From: Alistipes sp. | Lineage (GTDB): Bacteria > Bacteroidota > Bacteroidia > Bacteroidales > Rikenellaceae | Assembly: GCA_017937125.1 (NCBI GenBank) | Contig: JAGBEH010000001.1 | Coordinates: 806,001-870,000 of the forward strand | DNA: 64,000 nt | Reading direction: 5' to 3' | Notes under the pieces: generated by a model | What the model was told of the DNA's origin: nothing | Database searches by the model: none | What the model saw: the letters and a program-made list of their open reading frames with translations, nothing else | In this document: piece by piece, positions 9,282 to 18,287 of the stretch | Layout: each line of letters begins with the position of its first letter | How positions within the stretch are numbered: the first letter of the stretch is position 1 | Program-made: the position numbers and the translations under genes

Positions 9282-9613
9282 CGTTTTCGCGCCGTTTTTT
9301 GATAGACCCATCCCACGACGAGCATAATAAGCACGGTAGATACCACGCTCGCTATGATTATGGCCCAGAAATTCTTCATAATCGTTTCGTACGACACCAT
9401 AAGCCCCACGCCGTAAGGCACGAAAAACAGCGCCATAGTGCCGAGCAGCATCTTGGCGACGGGACGCACCTTGTCCGCATCGATAATCCGGAACTCCAAC
9501 GCGGCGAAGAGCAGAACCATACCTATTATATTTCCGGATATGTAACCGCCCGTGAGATAGCTGATTGCATTTCCTGCCAACCAGCAAAGCAATATGTATA
9601 GTACACCAAGCAT
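9278..9613 (-). CDS. lrgA: LrgA/CidA family holin-like membrane protein
   Basis: A 111-residue protein with four membrane helices and the family pattern GGYISGNIIGMVLLFAAL followed by a helix with MALFFVPYGVGLM. It is the first gene of an lrgAB pair with a four-base overlap. The start codon is only four bases downstream of a perfect -7 box, so the mRNA may be leaderless. No later ATG gives a sensible protein, since the next is inside the second helix. Confidence 0.87.
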   Translation of the reverse strand: MLGVLYILLCWLAGNAISYLTGGYISGNIIGMVLLFAALEFRIIDADKVRPVAKMLLGTMALFFVPYGVGLMVSYETIMKNFWAIIIASVVSTVLIMLVVGWVYQKTARKR

Positions 9614-9617
9614 CGCG

Positions 9618-9625
9618 CAAATATA
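9618..9625 (-). promoter_or_regulatory. -7 box of lrgAB, adjacent to the start codon
   Basis: Minus-strand TATATTTG ends at 9618 while the start codon begins at 9613. The transcription start would fall at or very near the ATG. Confidence 0.55.
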
Positions 9626-9689
9626 CGGCAGAATAAGGATATAATGAAAAATTAAGCCTTATAAACTTTATCGTGATTGTTTTTTTGAC

Positions 9690-9697
9690 TATCTTTG
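9690..9697 (+). promoter_or_regulatory. -7 box of the aminotransferase gene
   Basis: TATCTTTG ends at 9697. The ATG at 9699 is therefore upstream of the expected transcription start, which rules it out and supports the ATG at 9732. Confidence 0.65.
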
Positions 9698-9731
9698 TAT
9701 GCAGGTAACCAAACAATCTATATCATACATT

Positions 9732-10916
9732 ATGAGCAAAGGAGTAAACATCGAACGTTCGCATCGGCTGGACGGTATCGGGGAGTATTATTTTTCACGT
9801 CGTCTGCGCGAAATAGCCGAAATCGAGGCTGCGACGGGACGGCAGATAATCAAACTCGCAATGGGCAGCCCCGATCTGCCGCCCGCACAGAGCGTTATCG
9901 ACCGTCTTGCCAAGGAGGCGCAGCGCCCCGACGTGCACAAATATATGTCGTATAAGGGCGAACCCATATTGCGCAAGGCATTTGCCGACTGGTATAAGCG
10001 CTGGTACGGCGTAGAGTTCGACTATAACTCCGAAGTGTTGCCCCTTATAGGCTCCAAAGAGGGAATTATGCATATATGTATGACATTCCTCAATAACGGC
10101 GACAAGGTACTGGTGCCGAACCCCGGATATCCGACCTACAGTGCGGCCGTGAGATTGTCGGGAGGCGAGATGCTCCCATACGCATTGAATAAGGAGACGG
10201 GATTCCTTCCCGATTTCGATGCGATAGAAAAGGGCGGACTCGAAGGCGTCAAGATGATGATAGTGAACTATCCCAATATGCCTACGGGTCAGACGCCTAC
10301 GATGGAGTTGTTCGAAAAGATAATCGCATTCGGTGCGAAGCACAACATACTTATCCTGCACGACAACCCGTACAGTTTCGTGCGCAATCCGCACCCCATA
10401 AGCATTATGGCCGTCGATGGAGCGCGCGATGTGGCTATGGAGATGAATTCTCTGTCGAAAGGGCATTCTATGGCAGGCTGGCGCGTGGGCGTGATTATGG
10501 GCAAAAAGGAGTGGATAGATTCCGTTCTGACATTCAAGAGCAATATGGACTCGGGAATGTTCTACCCCATTCAGGCCGCTGCCGATACGGCACTGTCGCT
10601 CGGCGAGGAGTGGTTCAAGGAGCTGAACGATATTTATTACAGCCGCGAGAAGCAGGGATACGAGTTGCTCGATGCGCTCGGCTGCCGTTACCGCAAGGGG
10701 CAGGCAGGATTGTTCATTTGGGCCGAAATTCCCGATGATTACGAGGGCGACAGTTTCGCATTCTCGGACGAGGTTATGGATAAATGCGACGTCTTCATAA
10801 CCCCCGGGGCTATATTCGGCAGCGAGGGCAAACGATATGTACGCATTACGTTGTGCTGCCCTGCGGAGTTGCTGGAAAAAGCGGCAGACAAGGTAAAAGC
10901 TAATTTCCGCAAATAA
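9732..10916 (+). CDS. PLP-dependent class I/II aminotransferase
   Basis: The 394-residue protein has the fold-type I aminotransferase pattern: MAMGSPDLPPA-like N-terminus (here LAMGSPDLPPAQ), YPNMPTGQTP for cofactor contact, HDNPYSFVR, and the PLP lysine in SLSKGHSMAGWR. These resemble aspartate, alanine or LL-diaminopimelate aminotransferases, and the exact substrate is open. The start at 9732 is chosen over an in-frame ATG at 9699 because that codon lies two bases after the -7 box. A terminator follows, so the gene is probably transcribed alone. Confidence 0.85.
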   Translation: MSKGVNIERSHRLDGIGEYYFSRRLREIAEIEAATGRQIIKLAMGSPDLPPAQSVIDRLAKEAQRPDVHKYMSYKGEPILRKAFADWYKRWYGVEFDYNSEVLPLIGSKEGIMHICMTFLNNGDKVLVPNPGYPTYSAAVRLSGGEMLPYALNKETGFLPDFDAIEKGGLEGVKMMIVNYPNMPTGQTPTMELFEKIIAFGAKHNILILHDNPYSFVRNPHPISIMAVDGARDVAMEMNSLSKGHSMAGWRVGVIMGKKEWIDSVLTFKSNMDSGMFYPIQAAADTALSLGEEWFKELNDIYYSREKQGYELLDALGCRYRKGQAGLFIWAEIPDDYEGDSFAFSDEVMDKCDVFITPGAIFGSEGKRYVRITLCCPAELLEKAADKVKANFRK

Positions 10917-10934
10917 GTTTTACTCGGACAGATG

Positions 10935-10963
10935 AAGCGGACGGGAAATCCCGCCCGCTTTTT
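10935..10963 (+). terminator. Terminator of the aminotransferase gene
   Basis: An 11-base stem with one mismatch (AAGCGGACGGG with CCCGCCCGCTT), loop AAAT, then a T-run. An in-frame ATG for the next gene (10932) lies at its foot and is therefore an unlikely start. Confidence 0.8.
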
Positions 10964-10970
10964 CAATATA

Positions 10971-11624
10971 ATGAAAAAAATCGACAATAAAATTCCCGTA
11001 CCTCCCGTCTTCGAACCTATGGCCTGCAATACCGCAGGGCCGGAGGCGGTTGCGGCCGAGACGGATCATATTACGGATACTGCATTCGCAAACCTGACTG
11101 TAACGGGGCTTGCGGCCGAGCATCGCAGCTGGCACAACTGCCGCTTTTCGGGTATGGGATTCGTCGCGTGCAAATTCAAAGGGTCGCAAATGACCGATTT
11201 GCGGTTCGAGCGATGCGACTTGTCGAATATTTCGTTCAACGGCAGTTCGTTGTATCGTGTGGAGTTCGCAGACTGCAAACTCGTGGGAACCGATTTCTCG
11301 GATACCGTTATGACGCACGTCCTGTTTGAGAATTGCAGCTGCCGATATGTAAATATGTCTATGGCGAAACTGCGTACCGTCGCATTTCGCGGATGCAACT
11401 TGCAGGGCGGCGTGTTCGGAATGTCGCGTCTGGGTCCTGCAACATTCGAAAAATGCGACCTGCGGGAATCGGACTTCTCGCGCACATCGCTTAAGGACAT
11501 CGACTTGTGCAGTTGCGATATCGACGGCATTGTACTAAATCCTGAAGATTTGCGCGGCGCCATAGTCGATTCGGTTCAGGCGCTTGGATTGGCAAGGCTG
11601 TTAGGAGTAGTAATAAAAGACTAA
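10971..11624 (+). CDS. Pentapeptide-repeat protein
   Basis: The 217-residue protein consists largely of five-residue repeats with the usual central F, L or M and small residues, for example FERCDLSNISF, FADCKLVGTDF, FRGCNLQGGVF and FEKCDLRESDF. Such repeats form a right-handed square beta-helix. Known members protect gyrase or act as scaffolds, but most are of unknown role, including this one. The start MKKIDNKIPVPP at 10971 is preferred because an earlier ATG at 10932 is part of the preceding terminator hairpin. No obvious promoter is seen in the short gap, so readthrough from the aminotransferase gene is possible. Confidence 0.8.
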   Translation: MKKIDNKIPVPPVFEPMACNTAGPEAVAAETDHITDTAFANLTVTGLAAEHRSWHNCRFSGMGFVACKFKGSQMTDLRFERCDLSNISFNGSSLYRVEFADCKLVGTDFSDTVMTHVLFENCSCRYVNMSMAKLRTVAFRGCNLQGGVFGMSRLGPATFEKCDLRESDFSRTSLKDIDLCSCDIDGIVLNPEDLRGAIVDSVQALGLARLLGVVIKD

Positions 11625-11694
11625 GCAGCCATATACAACTTTACAAGGCAGCAGAGCTTCGGAAGAGCGTCGGCGTAAATGTATATTAATTATT

Positions 11695-11721
11695 GAGCCG
11701 CGGAATTCAATTCCGCGGCTC
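11695..11721. terminator. Hairpin between pentapeptide gene and purT
   Basis: A perfect 12-base stem (GAGCCGCGGAAT) with loop TCA between convergent genes. There is no good T-run on either side, so termination efficiency is uncertain. Confidence 0.6.
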
Positions 11722-11727
11722 TCGTCG

Positions 11728-12897
11728 TCAATAAATTTCTATTTTAGCGGCTGCCGCCTTCGTCTTATCGCGCAAATCATCGAGGTCGCTGCCCAAAGGT
11801 GCATACCTTACTACCACACCCATCCGTCGGTTTAGTTTCGTATAAGGTTTGCCGAAGATGCGCAGGTATGTGTTTTCCTCTTTGCAAACCTCCTCTTCGC
11901 CACGGTAATGCGGCGTCTCCTTGCTCGCTATAGGCGACAGTATGACGGCACTGGCACCCATTCGTTCGAGTGTTATGCGCGGTATAGGCAGCCCGAGAAC
12001 GGCACGCAAATGCAGTTCGAACTCATTGAGGTTCTGAGTGCCTGCGAGCGTAACCATACCCGTATCGTGCGGACGCGGCGACAGTTCGGAGAAATAAACG
12101 CCGTTTTCGTGGCTCAGGAAAAATTCGACACCCCATAGCCCCGCTCCAGTCAGGGCTCCCGTAACTTTTGCGGCCATACGCTGCGCCTCGCGCAGATGCT
12201 CTTCGGAGATGGGTGCGGGCTGAAAACTTTCGCGATAGTCCCCGCCTTTCTGGATATGCCCGATGGGAGGACAGAACAATGTGGGGCCGTTCTTCTGAGT
12301 TACCGTGAGCAATGTTATTTCGCAATCGAAACGTATGAACTCCTCTATTATCAACTCCCGAATGTCGCCTCTGCTACCCTCGCATCCGTATTTCCACGCA
12401 TCGGCCAGTTCTTCCCTGCATTTGACGAGCGACTGCCCTTTTCCCGACGACGACATCAACGGCTTGACGACGCAGGGAAACCCTACCTTTTCGGCTGCGG
12501 ACTGCAACTCTTCGAAAGTGCGTGCATAAAAGTATTTGGCGGTCTTCAGGCCGAGCTCTTTGGCTGCAAGGTCGCGTATCGCCTTGCGGTTCATCGTGAA
12601 ATTCACGGCTCTGGCACTCGGTACGACCTGAATGCCGCGATCTTCCCAAGCGTAAAGACGTTCCGTGCGAATGGCCTCGATCTCGGGAACTATGATATCC
12701 GGAGCATGTTCGGCGATAACGGCATCGAGTGCGTCGCCGTCGAGCATATCGAATACTTCGTATTCGTCGGCGACCTGCATTGCGGGAGCACCTTTGTATG
12801 AGTCGCACGCAATTACATATTGTCCTTTGCGTTTGGCGGCGATGACGAACTCTTTACCGAGTTCGCCCGAACCCAAAAGAAGTATTTTTTTAGTCAT
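11728..12897 (-). CDS. purT: Formate-dependent GAR transformylase (PurT)
   Basis: The 389-residue ATP-grasp enzyme starts [20 protein letters not shown]. It has the PurT features: an N-terminal nucleotide-like domain with GSGELGKE, the [10 protein letters not shown] segment, the ATP-grasp [12 protein letters not shown] loop, and the late [13 protein letters not shown] stretch. It makes formyl-GAR from GAR, formate and ATP in purine synthesis. Length and motifs fit the family throughout. A minus-strand -7 box lies about 29 bases upstream. A hairpin shared with the convergent pentapeptide gene follows its stop. Confidence 0.95.
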   Translation of the reverse strand: MTKKILLLGSGELGKEFVIAAKRKGQYVIACDSYKGAPAMQVADEYEVFDMLDGDALDAVIAEHAPDIIVPEIEAIRTERLYAWEDRGIQVVPSARAVNFTMNRKAIRDLAAKELGLKTAKYFYARTFEELQSAAEKVGFPCVVKPLMSSSGKGQSLVKCREELADAWKYGCEGSRGDIRELIIEEFIRFDCEITLLTVTQKNGPTLFCPPIGHIQKGGDYRESFQPAPISEEHLREAQRMAAKVTGALTGAGLWGVEFFLSHENGVYFSELSPRPHDTGMVTLAGTQNLNEFELHLRAVLGLPIPRITLERMGASAVILSPIASKETPHYRGEEEVCKEENTYLRIFGKPYTKLNRRMGVVVRYAPLGSDLDDLRDKTKAAAAKIEIY

Positions 12898-12925
12898 AAA
12901 CAGTGGTGATTTCTGAAGTACGCGG

Positions 12926-12933
12926 CAAAATTA
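12926..12933 (-). promoter_or_regulatory. -7 box of purT
   Basis: Minus-strand TAATTTTG, 29 bases before the purT start. Confidence 0.5.
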
Positions 12934-13030
12934 TCCTCCGCATCGTAATCCGCCAACGGACGAAGATATTTTTTATGCACAAAATTTCATCAAAATTCAT
13001 TCGCGGCAGAGTTTCGCTGCTATTTGGAAA

Positions 13031-13150
13031 ACGGAGCGCCGCCGTCATTTGCAAAACGGTGCGGAATTACGCGACGGAGGTAACCCCGTCCAAAAAAACG
13101 CCCCGAATACTCGGAGCGTTGCATTTTCAGTGGAGGTGGCGGGAGTCGAA
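13031..13150. repeat. Duplicated ssrA 3' end, outer copy
   Basis: This 120-base block repeats 13180-13300 almost exactly: one base substitution in the left half (ACGG versus ATGG), a one-base difference in an A-run, and a few changes near TTTCAG/TTCCCG. It contains a second copy of the ssrA terminator (13092-13120) and the last 20 bases of ssrA (13131-13150). The match ends abruptly inside the T-arm sequence. Nothing else is recognised in 12934-13280. Confidence 0.85.
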
Positions 13151-13179
13151 ACGAATTTCGCTTGCGGAAGAGTTCACCG

Positions 13180-13300
13180 ACGGAGCGCCGCCGTCATTTG
13201 CAAAATGGTGCGGAATTACGCGACGGAGGTAACCCCGTCCAAAAAAAACGCCCCGAATACTCGGAGCGTTGCATTTCCCGTGGAGGTGGCGGGAGTCGAA
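13180..13300. repeat. Duplicated ssrA 3' end, copy joined to the intact gene
   Basis: The 121-base partner of 13031-13150, separated from it by 29 bases. It carries the working terminator and the true 3' end of ssrA. The arrangement looks like a tandem duplication or the footprint of an element that used ssrA as its attachment site. Confidence 0.85.
13241..13270 (-). terminator. Terminator of ssrA
   Basis: On the minus strand AACGCTCCGA pairs with TCGGGGCGTT around GTAT, followed by eight T. It starts about ten bases after the mature 3' end of tmRNA. Confidence 0.85.
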
Positions 13301-13680
13301 CCCGCGTCCAAACAAGGAACCCGAAAGCTTTCTACACGTTTAGTCGCCGTTTGGTCCTTCTACCCGCATCCGGCAGGCGACAGCCTAACACGGGTCCCAG
13401 TTCCTTTAATTTCGCATTGCGGACGGAACTGCCGCAACGCTATCTCTAAATGTTTGATACCCCGTATGAAAAGCCGTTAAAGAGCGGAACGGCCTTTCGG
13501 GATACTCGTCATCCGACTGCCTCGAGCCGAACGATTAAGCCCATTTTCCTTGAAAATTAGGCAGCGAGTGCATAGCTGTTATTGCCATTTGTAGTTCGAG
13601 TGTTGATATTTACGAGCCACCACACAATGCTCGACGTGCTTACGACCGAACTCTGCCTGCTGTCAAAACCGGTCACCCCC
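13281..13680 (-). ncRNA. ssrA: tmRNA (ssrA), tag GNNSYALAA
   Basis: The 5' end GGGGGTG (13680 downward) pairs with CACCTCC near the 3' end, giving the tRNA-like acceptor stem. The T-arm GGTTCGACTCCCGCC is clear. The tag frame reads GGC AAT AAC AGC TAT GCA CTC GCT GCC TAA at 13586-13557, which encodes GNNSYALAA; the YALAA end is the standard degradation signal. tmRNA rescues stalled ribosomes with SmpB. The terminal CCA is not encoded after the discriminator A at 13281. Total length is about 400 bases, normal for the family. Confidence 0.95.
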
Positions 13681-13690
13681 GATTGCGGCA

Positions 13691-13721
13691 TCTTCGGATG
13701 ATCTCGTCATCATCCCGAAGA
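13691..13721 (-). other. Hairpin in the ssrA 5' leader
   Basis: Between the promoter and the mature 5' end, TCTTCGGATGAT pairs with its complement with a single bulged base around a six-base loop. It would be part of the tmRNA precursor and could guide processing. It could also be a weak leftover terminator. Confidence 0.5.
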
Positions 13722-13742
13722 GAGTTTTCCGTAAAATCGCTG

Positions 13743-13750
13743 CAAAAATA
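13743..13750 (-). promoter_or_regulatory. -7 box of ssrA
   Basis: Minus-strand TATTTTTG, about 63 bases upstream of the mature tmRNA 5' end. Confidence 0.6.
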
Positions 13751-13873
13751 GTGAAATAAATGTAAAATACGACTATAAAAACGGATGTTTGCGCATTAGC
13801 GGTCGAATAATTGCAATATTTTGCTATATTTGGCTTCGCCTTATATACTCCCGCTCGGCAATGCTCAAATAAA

Positions 13874-13905
13874 TTTGGCATTGCTCTCGCTTATTCGTAT
13901 ATTTG
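13874..13905 (+). promoter_or_regulatory. Promoter of deoD
   Basis: TTTG at 13874-13877 and TATATTTG at 13898-13905 with 20 bases between, 24 bases before the ATG. Confidence 0.75.
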
Positions 13906-13928
13906 CATAAATCTAAAATGTAACGACT

Positions 13929-14642
13929 ATGGCAAACAACACTCCTACACCTCATATCGGTGCCGCATACGGGGAAATCGCTGATAAGGTAATTATGGCC
14001 GGAGACCCGCTGCGCGCGAAATTTATGGCCGAGACATATCTTGAAAATCCCGTCTTGTATAACGAGGTGCGCGGAATGCTCGGCTACACGGGCACCTATA
14101 ACGGCAAGCGCATTTCGATACAGGGACACGGAATGGGCATCCCGTCCATCGGCATATATTCATACGAACTTTTCAACTTCTACGGGGTAAAGACCATTAT
14201 ACGAACGGGTTCGGCAGGTGCATACGACCCCGAGTTGAAGATAGGCGATATTGCGATCGGTATGGGTTCGTGCACGAACTCCAACTATGCCGAGCAGTAT
14301 AATCTGCCAGGTACATTCGCGGCCATAGCCGATTTCGGACTCGTACGCAGGGCGGCCGAAGAGGCCGAACGGCTCGGTGTCGGTTACAAGGTGGGCAATC
14401 TTCTTGCGAGCGATACTTTTTACAGCGATTCGCCCGAAACCTGGAAGCAATGGCAGAAGATGGGGGTGCTCGCCGTCGAAATGGAGGCTACGGCCCTGTA
14501 TATGAACGCAGCCCGCAGCGGCAACAAGGCGCTTACGATATGCACCATATCCGACTCGCTGGTGACGGGTGAAGTGACATCGAGCGAGACCCGCCAGAAG
14601 AGTTTTACGGCTATGATGAAAATCGCACTCGAAATTATTTAG
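13929..14642 (+). CDS. deoD: Purine-nucleoside phosphorylase, DeoD type
   Basis: The 237-residue protein matches hexameric PNPs: MPTPH-like start (NNTPTPHIGA), MAGDPLRAKFMAETYL near residue 20, RTGSAGAYDPELKIGDIAIG near residue 88, VEMEATALYMNA near residue 180, and SDSLVTGE for base binding. It splits purine nucleosides with phosphate for salvage. It has its own promoter and a strong terminator directly after the stop, so it is transcribed alone. Confidence 0.95.
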   Translation: MANNTPTPHIGAAYGEIADKVIMAGDPLRAKFMAETYLENPVLYNEVRGMLGYTGTYNGKRISIQGHGMGIPSIGIYSYELFNFYGVKTIIRTGSAGAYDPELKIGDIAIGMGSCTNSNYAEQYNLPGTFAAIADFGLVRRAAEEAERLGVGYKVGNLLASDTFYSDSPETWKQWQKMGVLAVEMEATALYMNAARSGNKALTICTISDSLVTGEVTSSETRQKSFTAMMKIALEII

Positions 14643-14662
14643 CTCCTATCTGCCGATAATGT

Positions 14663-14695
14663 ACGGGGCGGGAGATTTTCCCGCCCCGTGTTTTT
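14663..14695 (+). terminator. Terminator of deoD
   Basis: A perfect 11-base stem (ACGGGGCGGGA) with loop GATTT, followed by GTTTTT. The T-run also contributes the TTTG -33 element of the ftsE promoter. Confidence 0.9.
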
Positions 14696-14723
14696 GTCCG
14701 TTTCGATGTTTTGGCTATCTTTG
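14693..14723 (+). promoter_or_regulatory. Promoter of ftsE
   Basis: TTTG (14693-14696) and TATCTTTG (14716-14723) are 19 bases apart. The -33 part overlaps the U-tract of the deoD terminator. Confidence 0.75.
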
Positions 14724-14745
14724 TACGGACTTAAACCGATTACGA

Positions 14746-15498
14746 ATGGCACGCAAAAATGTCGTGGAATTAAAGAATGCGGCGATATATCACGCCCTCG
14801 ACCCGTTCGCCGATCCGAGCGAGAAACAGCTGCGACGGAACGGGCAGCTCGTCTTGTCCGATGTGAACCTTACAGTGGGCGAAGGCGAATTCATCTACCT
14901 TATCGGGCGTGTCGGCAGCGGCAAGAGCTCCCTGCTGAAGACGCTTTATGCCGAACTGCAACTCGTCGAAGGCGACGGTAAGGTCGCGGGATTCGATTTG
15001 CGGCGTATGAAGCGTCGGGACATACCCTATTTGCGGAGAAACATAGGCATCGTTTTTCAGGATTACCAGCTGCTGACCGACCGCAATGTCTTTATGAACC
15101 TCCATTACGTTATGAAGGCTACGGGCTGGAAGCGGGAAGACGAGATACGCAAACGCATAGATGAGGTATTGACGCTCGTGGGGCTGGAAAACAAGGGTTA
15201 CAAGATGCCTTTCGAACTGTCCGGCGGCGAACAGCAGCGTCTGGTCATCGCCCGAGCCTTGCTCAACAGGCCTGCGCTGATTCTTGCTGACGAACCGACC
15301 GGCAACCTCGATCCGGTTACGGCCGACGGCATAATGTTGTTGTTCCGAGGAATCGCCGAAAGCGGCTGCGCGGTAATAATGTCCACGCACAATACGGCCC
15401 TAATAGAGGATTATCCGTCGCGTACGGTGCTGTTCTCCCACGGCAGGATTCGCGAGATCGATCTGAATGAAAAAATAGGGGGCAAATCATCGATTTGA
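14746..15498 (+). CDS. ftsE: FtsE-like ATP-binding protein
   Basis: The 250-residue ABC ATPase has Walker [10 protein letters not shown] near residue 57, Q-loop [14 protein letters not shown], signature LSGGEQQRL near residue 159, Walker B ALILADEP, and the switch His in STHNTAL. The DIPYLRR and LLTDRNV context is typical of FtsE in Bacteroidetes. With FtsX (not in this window) it would control septal murein hydrolases at the division site. The start at 14746 is used because the longer frame begins inside the deoD terminator, upstream of the promoter. Confidence 0.85.
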   Translation: MARKNVVELKNAAIYHALDPFADPSEKQLRRNGQLVLSDVNLTVGEGEFIYLIGRVGSGKSSLLKTLYAELQLVEGDGKVAGFDLRRMKRRDIPYLRRNIGIVFQDYQLLTDRNVFMNLHYVMKATGWKREDEIRKRIDEVLTLVGLENKGYKMPFELSGGEQQRLVIARALLNRPALILADEPTGNLDPVTADGIMLLFRGIAESGCAVIMSTHNTALIEDYPSRTVLFSHGRIREIDLNEKIGGKSSI

Positions 15499-15522
15499 CT
15501 TGTTTTTTTTGCATATTTCCAC

Positions 15523-15530
15523 TATATTTG
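15523..15530 (+). promoter_or_regulatory. -7 box of gyrB
   Basis: TATATTTG, with CTTG about 20 bases upstream, and a leader of roughly 30 bases to the ATG at 15565. Confidence 0.65.
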
Positions 15531-15543
15531 TACGTTTTATTGA

Positions 15544-17526
<1,983 letters not shown>

Positions 17527-17534
17527 AGATATTC

Positions 17535-17568
17535 ACGGAGATTGTGCCGACGGTGCAATCTCCGTTTT
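17535..17568 (+). terminator. Terminator of gyrB
   Basis: ACGGAGATTG pairs with CAATCTCCGT around an inner GCC/GGT stem, followed by TTTAT. Confidence 0.8.
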
Positions 17569-17604
17569 ATATAATCCAGCATAACCCAATAAAAATCAAA
17601 TAGT

Positions 17605-18225
17605 ATGGAAGTGACGGTCATAGGTGTCGCAGGCGGTACCGGATCAGGCAAATCGACGTTGGTCAAACGATTGCAGGAGGCTTTCAAAGGCGATGACGTG
17701 GCGACTATATGCCACGATTATTACTACAAGGCGCATCCCGAGCTGACCTATGAAGAGCGCACGAGGCTCAATTACGACCACCCCCAGGCGTTCGATACCG
17801 ATATGATGGTCGAGCATATCCGAGCGCTTAAAAACAACGTCCCCATAGAACATCCCGTCTATTCGTTCGTCGAGCACGACCGCAAAGCGGAGACCGTAAT
17901 GGTCAAACCGTCGCGCGTCATAATCATCGACGGCATACTCATATTCGAAAACAAGGAGTTGCGGGATTTGATGGACATAAAGGTTTATGTAGATACCGAT
18001 GCGGACATTCGGCTTGCGCGACGTATTTTGCGCGACGTCAAGGACCGCGGACGCTCTATGGAGTCGGTGATTACGCAATATACCTCTACGGTGAAACCTA
18101 TGCACGAAGAGTTCGTCGAACCGTCCAAGAAATACGCCGATGTCATAATACCCGAGGGCGGCTTCAACTCCGTTGCAGTGTCGATGCTGATACAGAATAT
18201 CCGATCGCTGATAGAAGCTAAATAA
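17605..18225 (+). CDS. udk: Uridine kinase
   Basis: The 206-residue P-loop kinase starts MEVTVIGVAGGTGSGKSTLV, so Walker A is near residues 10-17. It shows the uridine-kinase pattern: CHDYYYK, NYDHPQAFDT, VIIIDGILIFE near residue 107 and RDVKDRGRS with IPEGGFN later. It phosphorylates uridine and cytidine in pyrimidine salvage. No promoter box is clear in the gap after the gyrB terminator. Confidence 0.93.
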   Translation: MEVTVIGVAGGTGSGKSTLVKRLQEAFKGDDVATICHDYYYKAHPELTYEERTRLNYDHPQAFDTDMMVEHIRALKNNVPIEHPVYSFVEHDRKAETVMVKPSRVIIIDGILIFENKELRDLMDIKVYVDTDADIRLARRILRDVKDRGRSMESVITQYTSTVKPMHEEFVEPSKKYADVIIPEGGFNSVAVSMLIQNIRSLIEAK

Positions 18226-18243
18226 TCGGTCGCGAAAAGAGAG

Positions 18244-18275
18244 CAACAGCGAAGTCCGAAAGGACTTCGCTGTTG
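18244..18275. terminator. Hairpin between convergent udk and mutS
   Basis: A perfect 14-base stem (CAACAGCGAAGTCC) closed by a GAAA tetraloop. It has no strong T-run on the plus strand; on the minus strand it is followed by CTCTCTTTT. Confidence 0.7.
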
Positions 18276-18287
18276 TCGTATTGCAGA

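Noticed and set aside
8586-9716. A longer version of lrgB starting upstream of lrgA
   Set aside because: The added part is lrgA read in a wrong frame. The ATGA overlap at 9278-9281 marks the true lrgB start.
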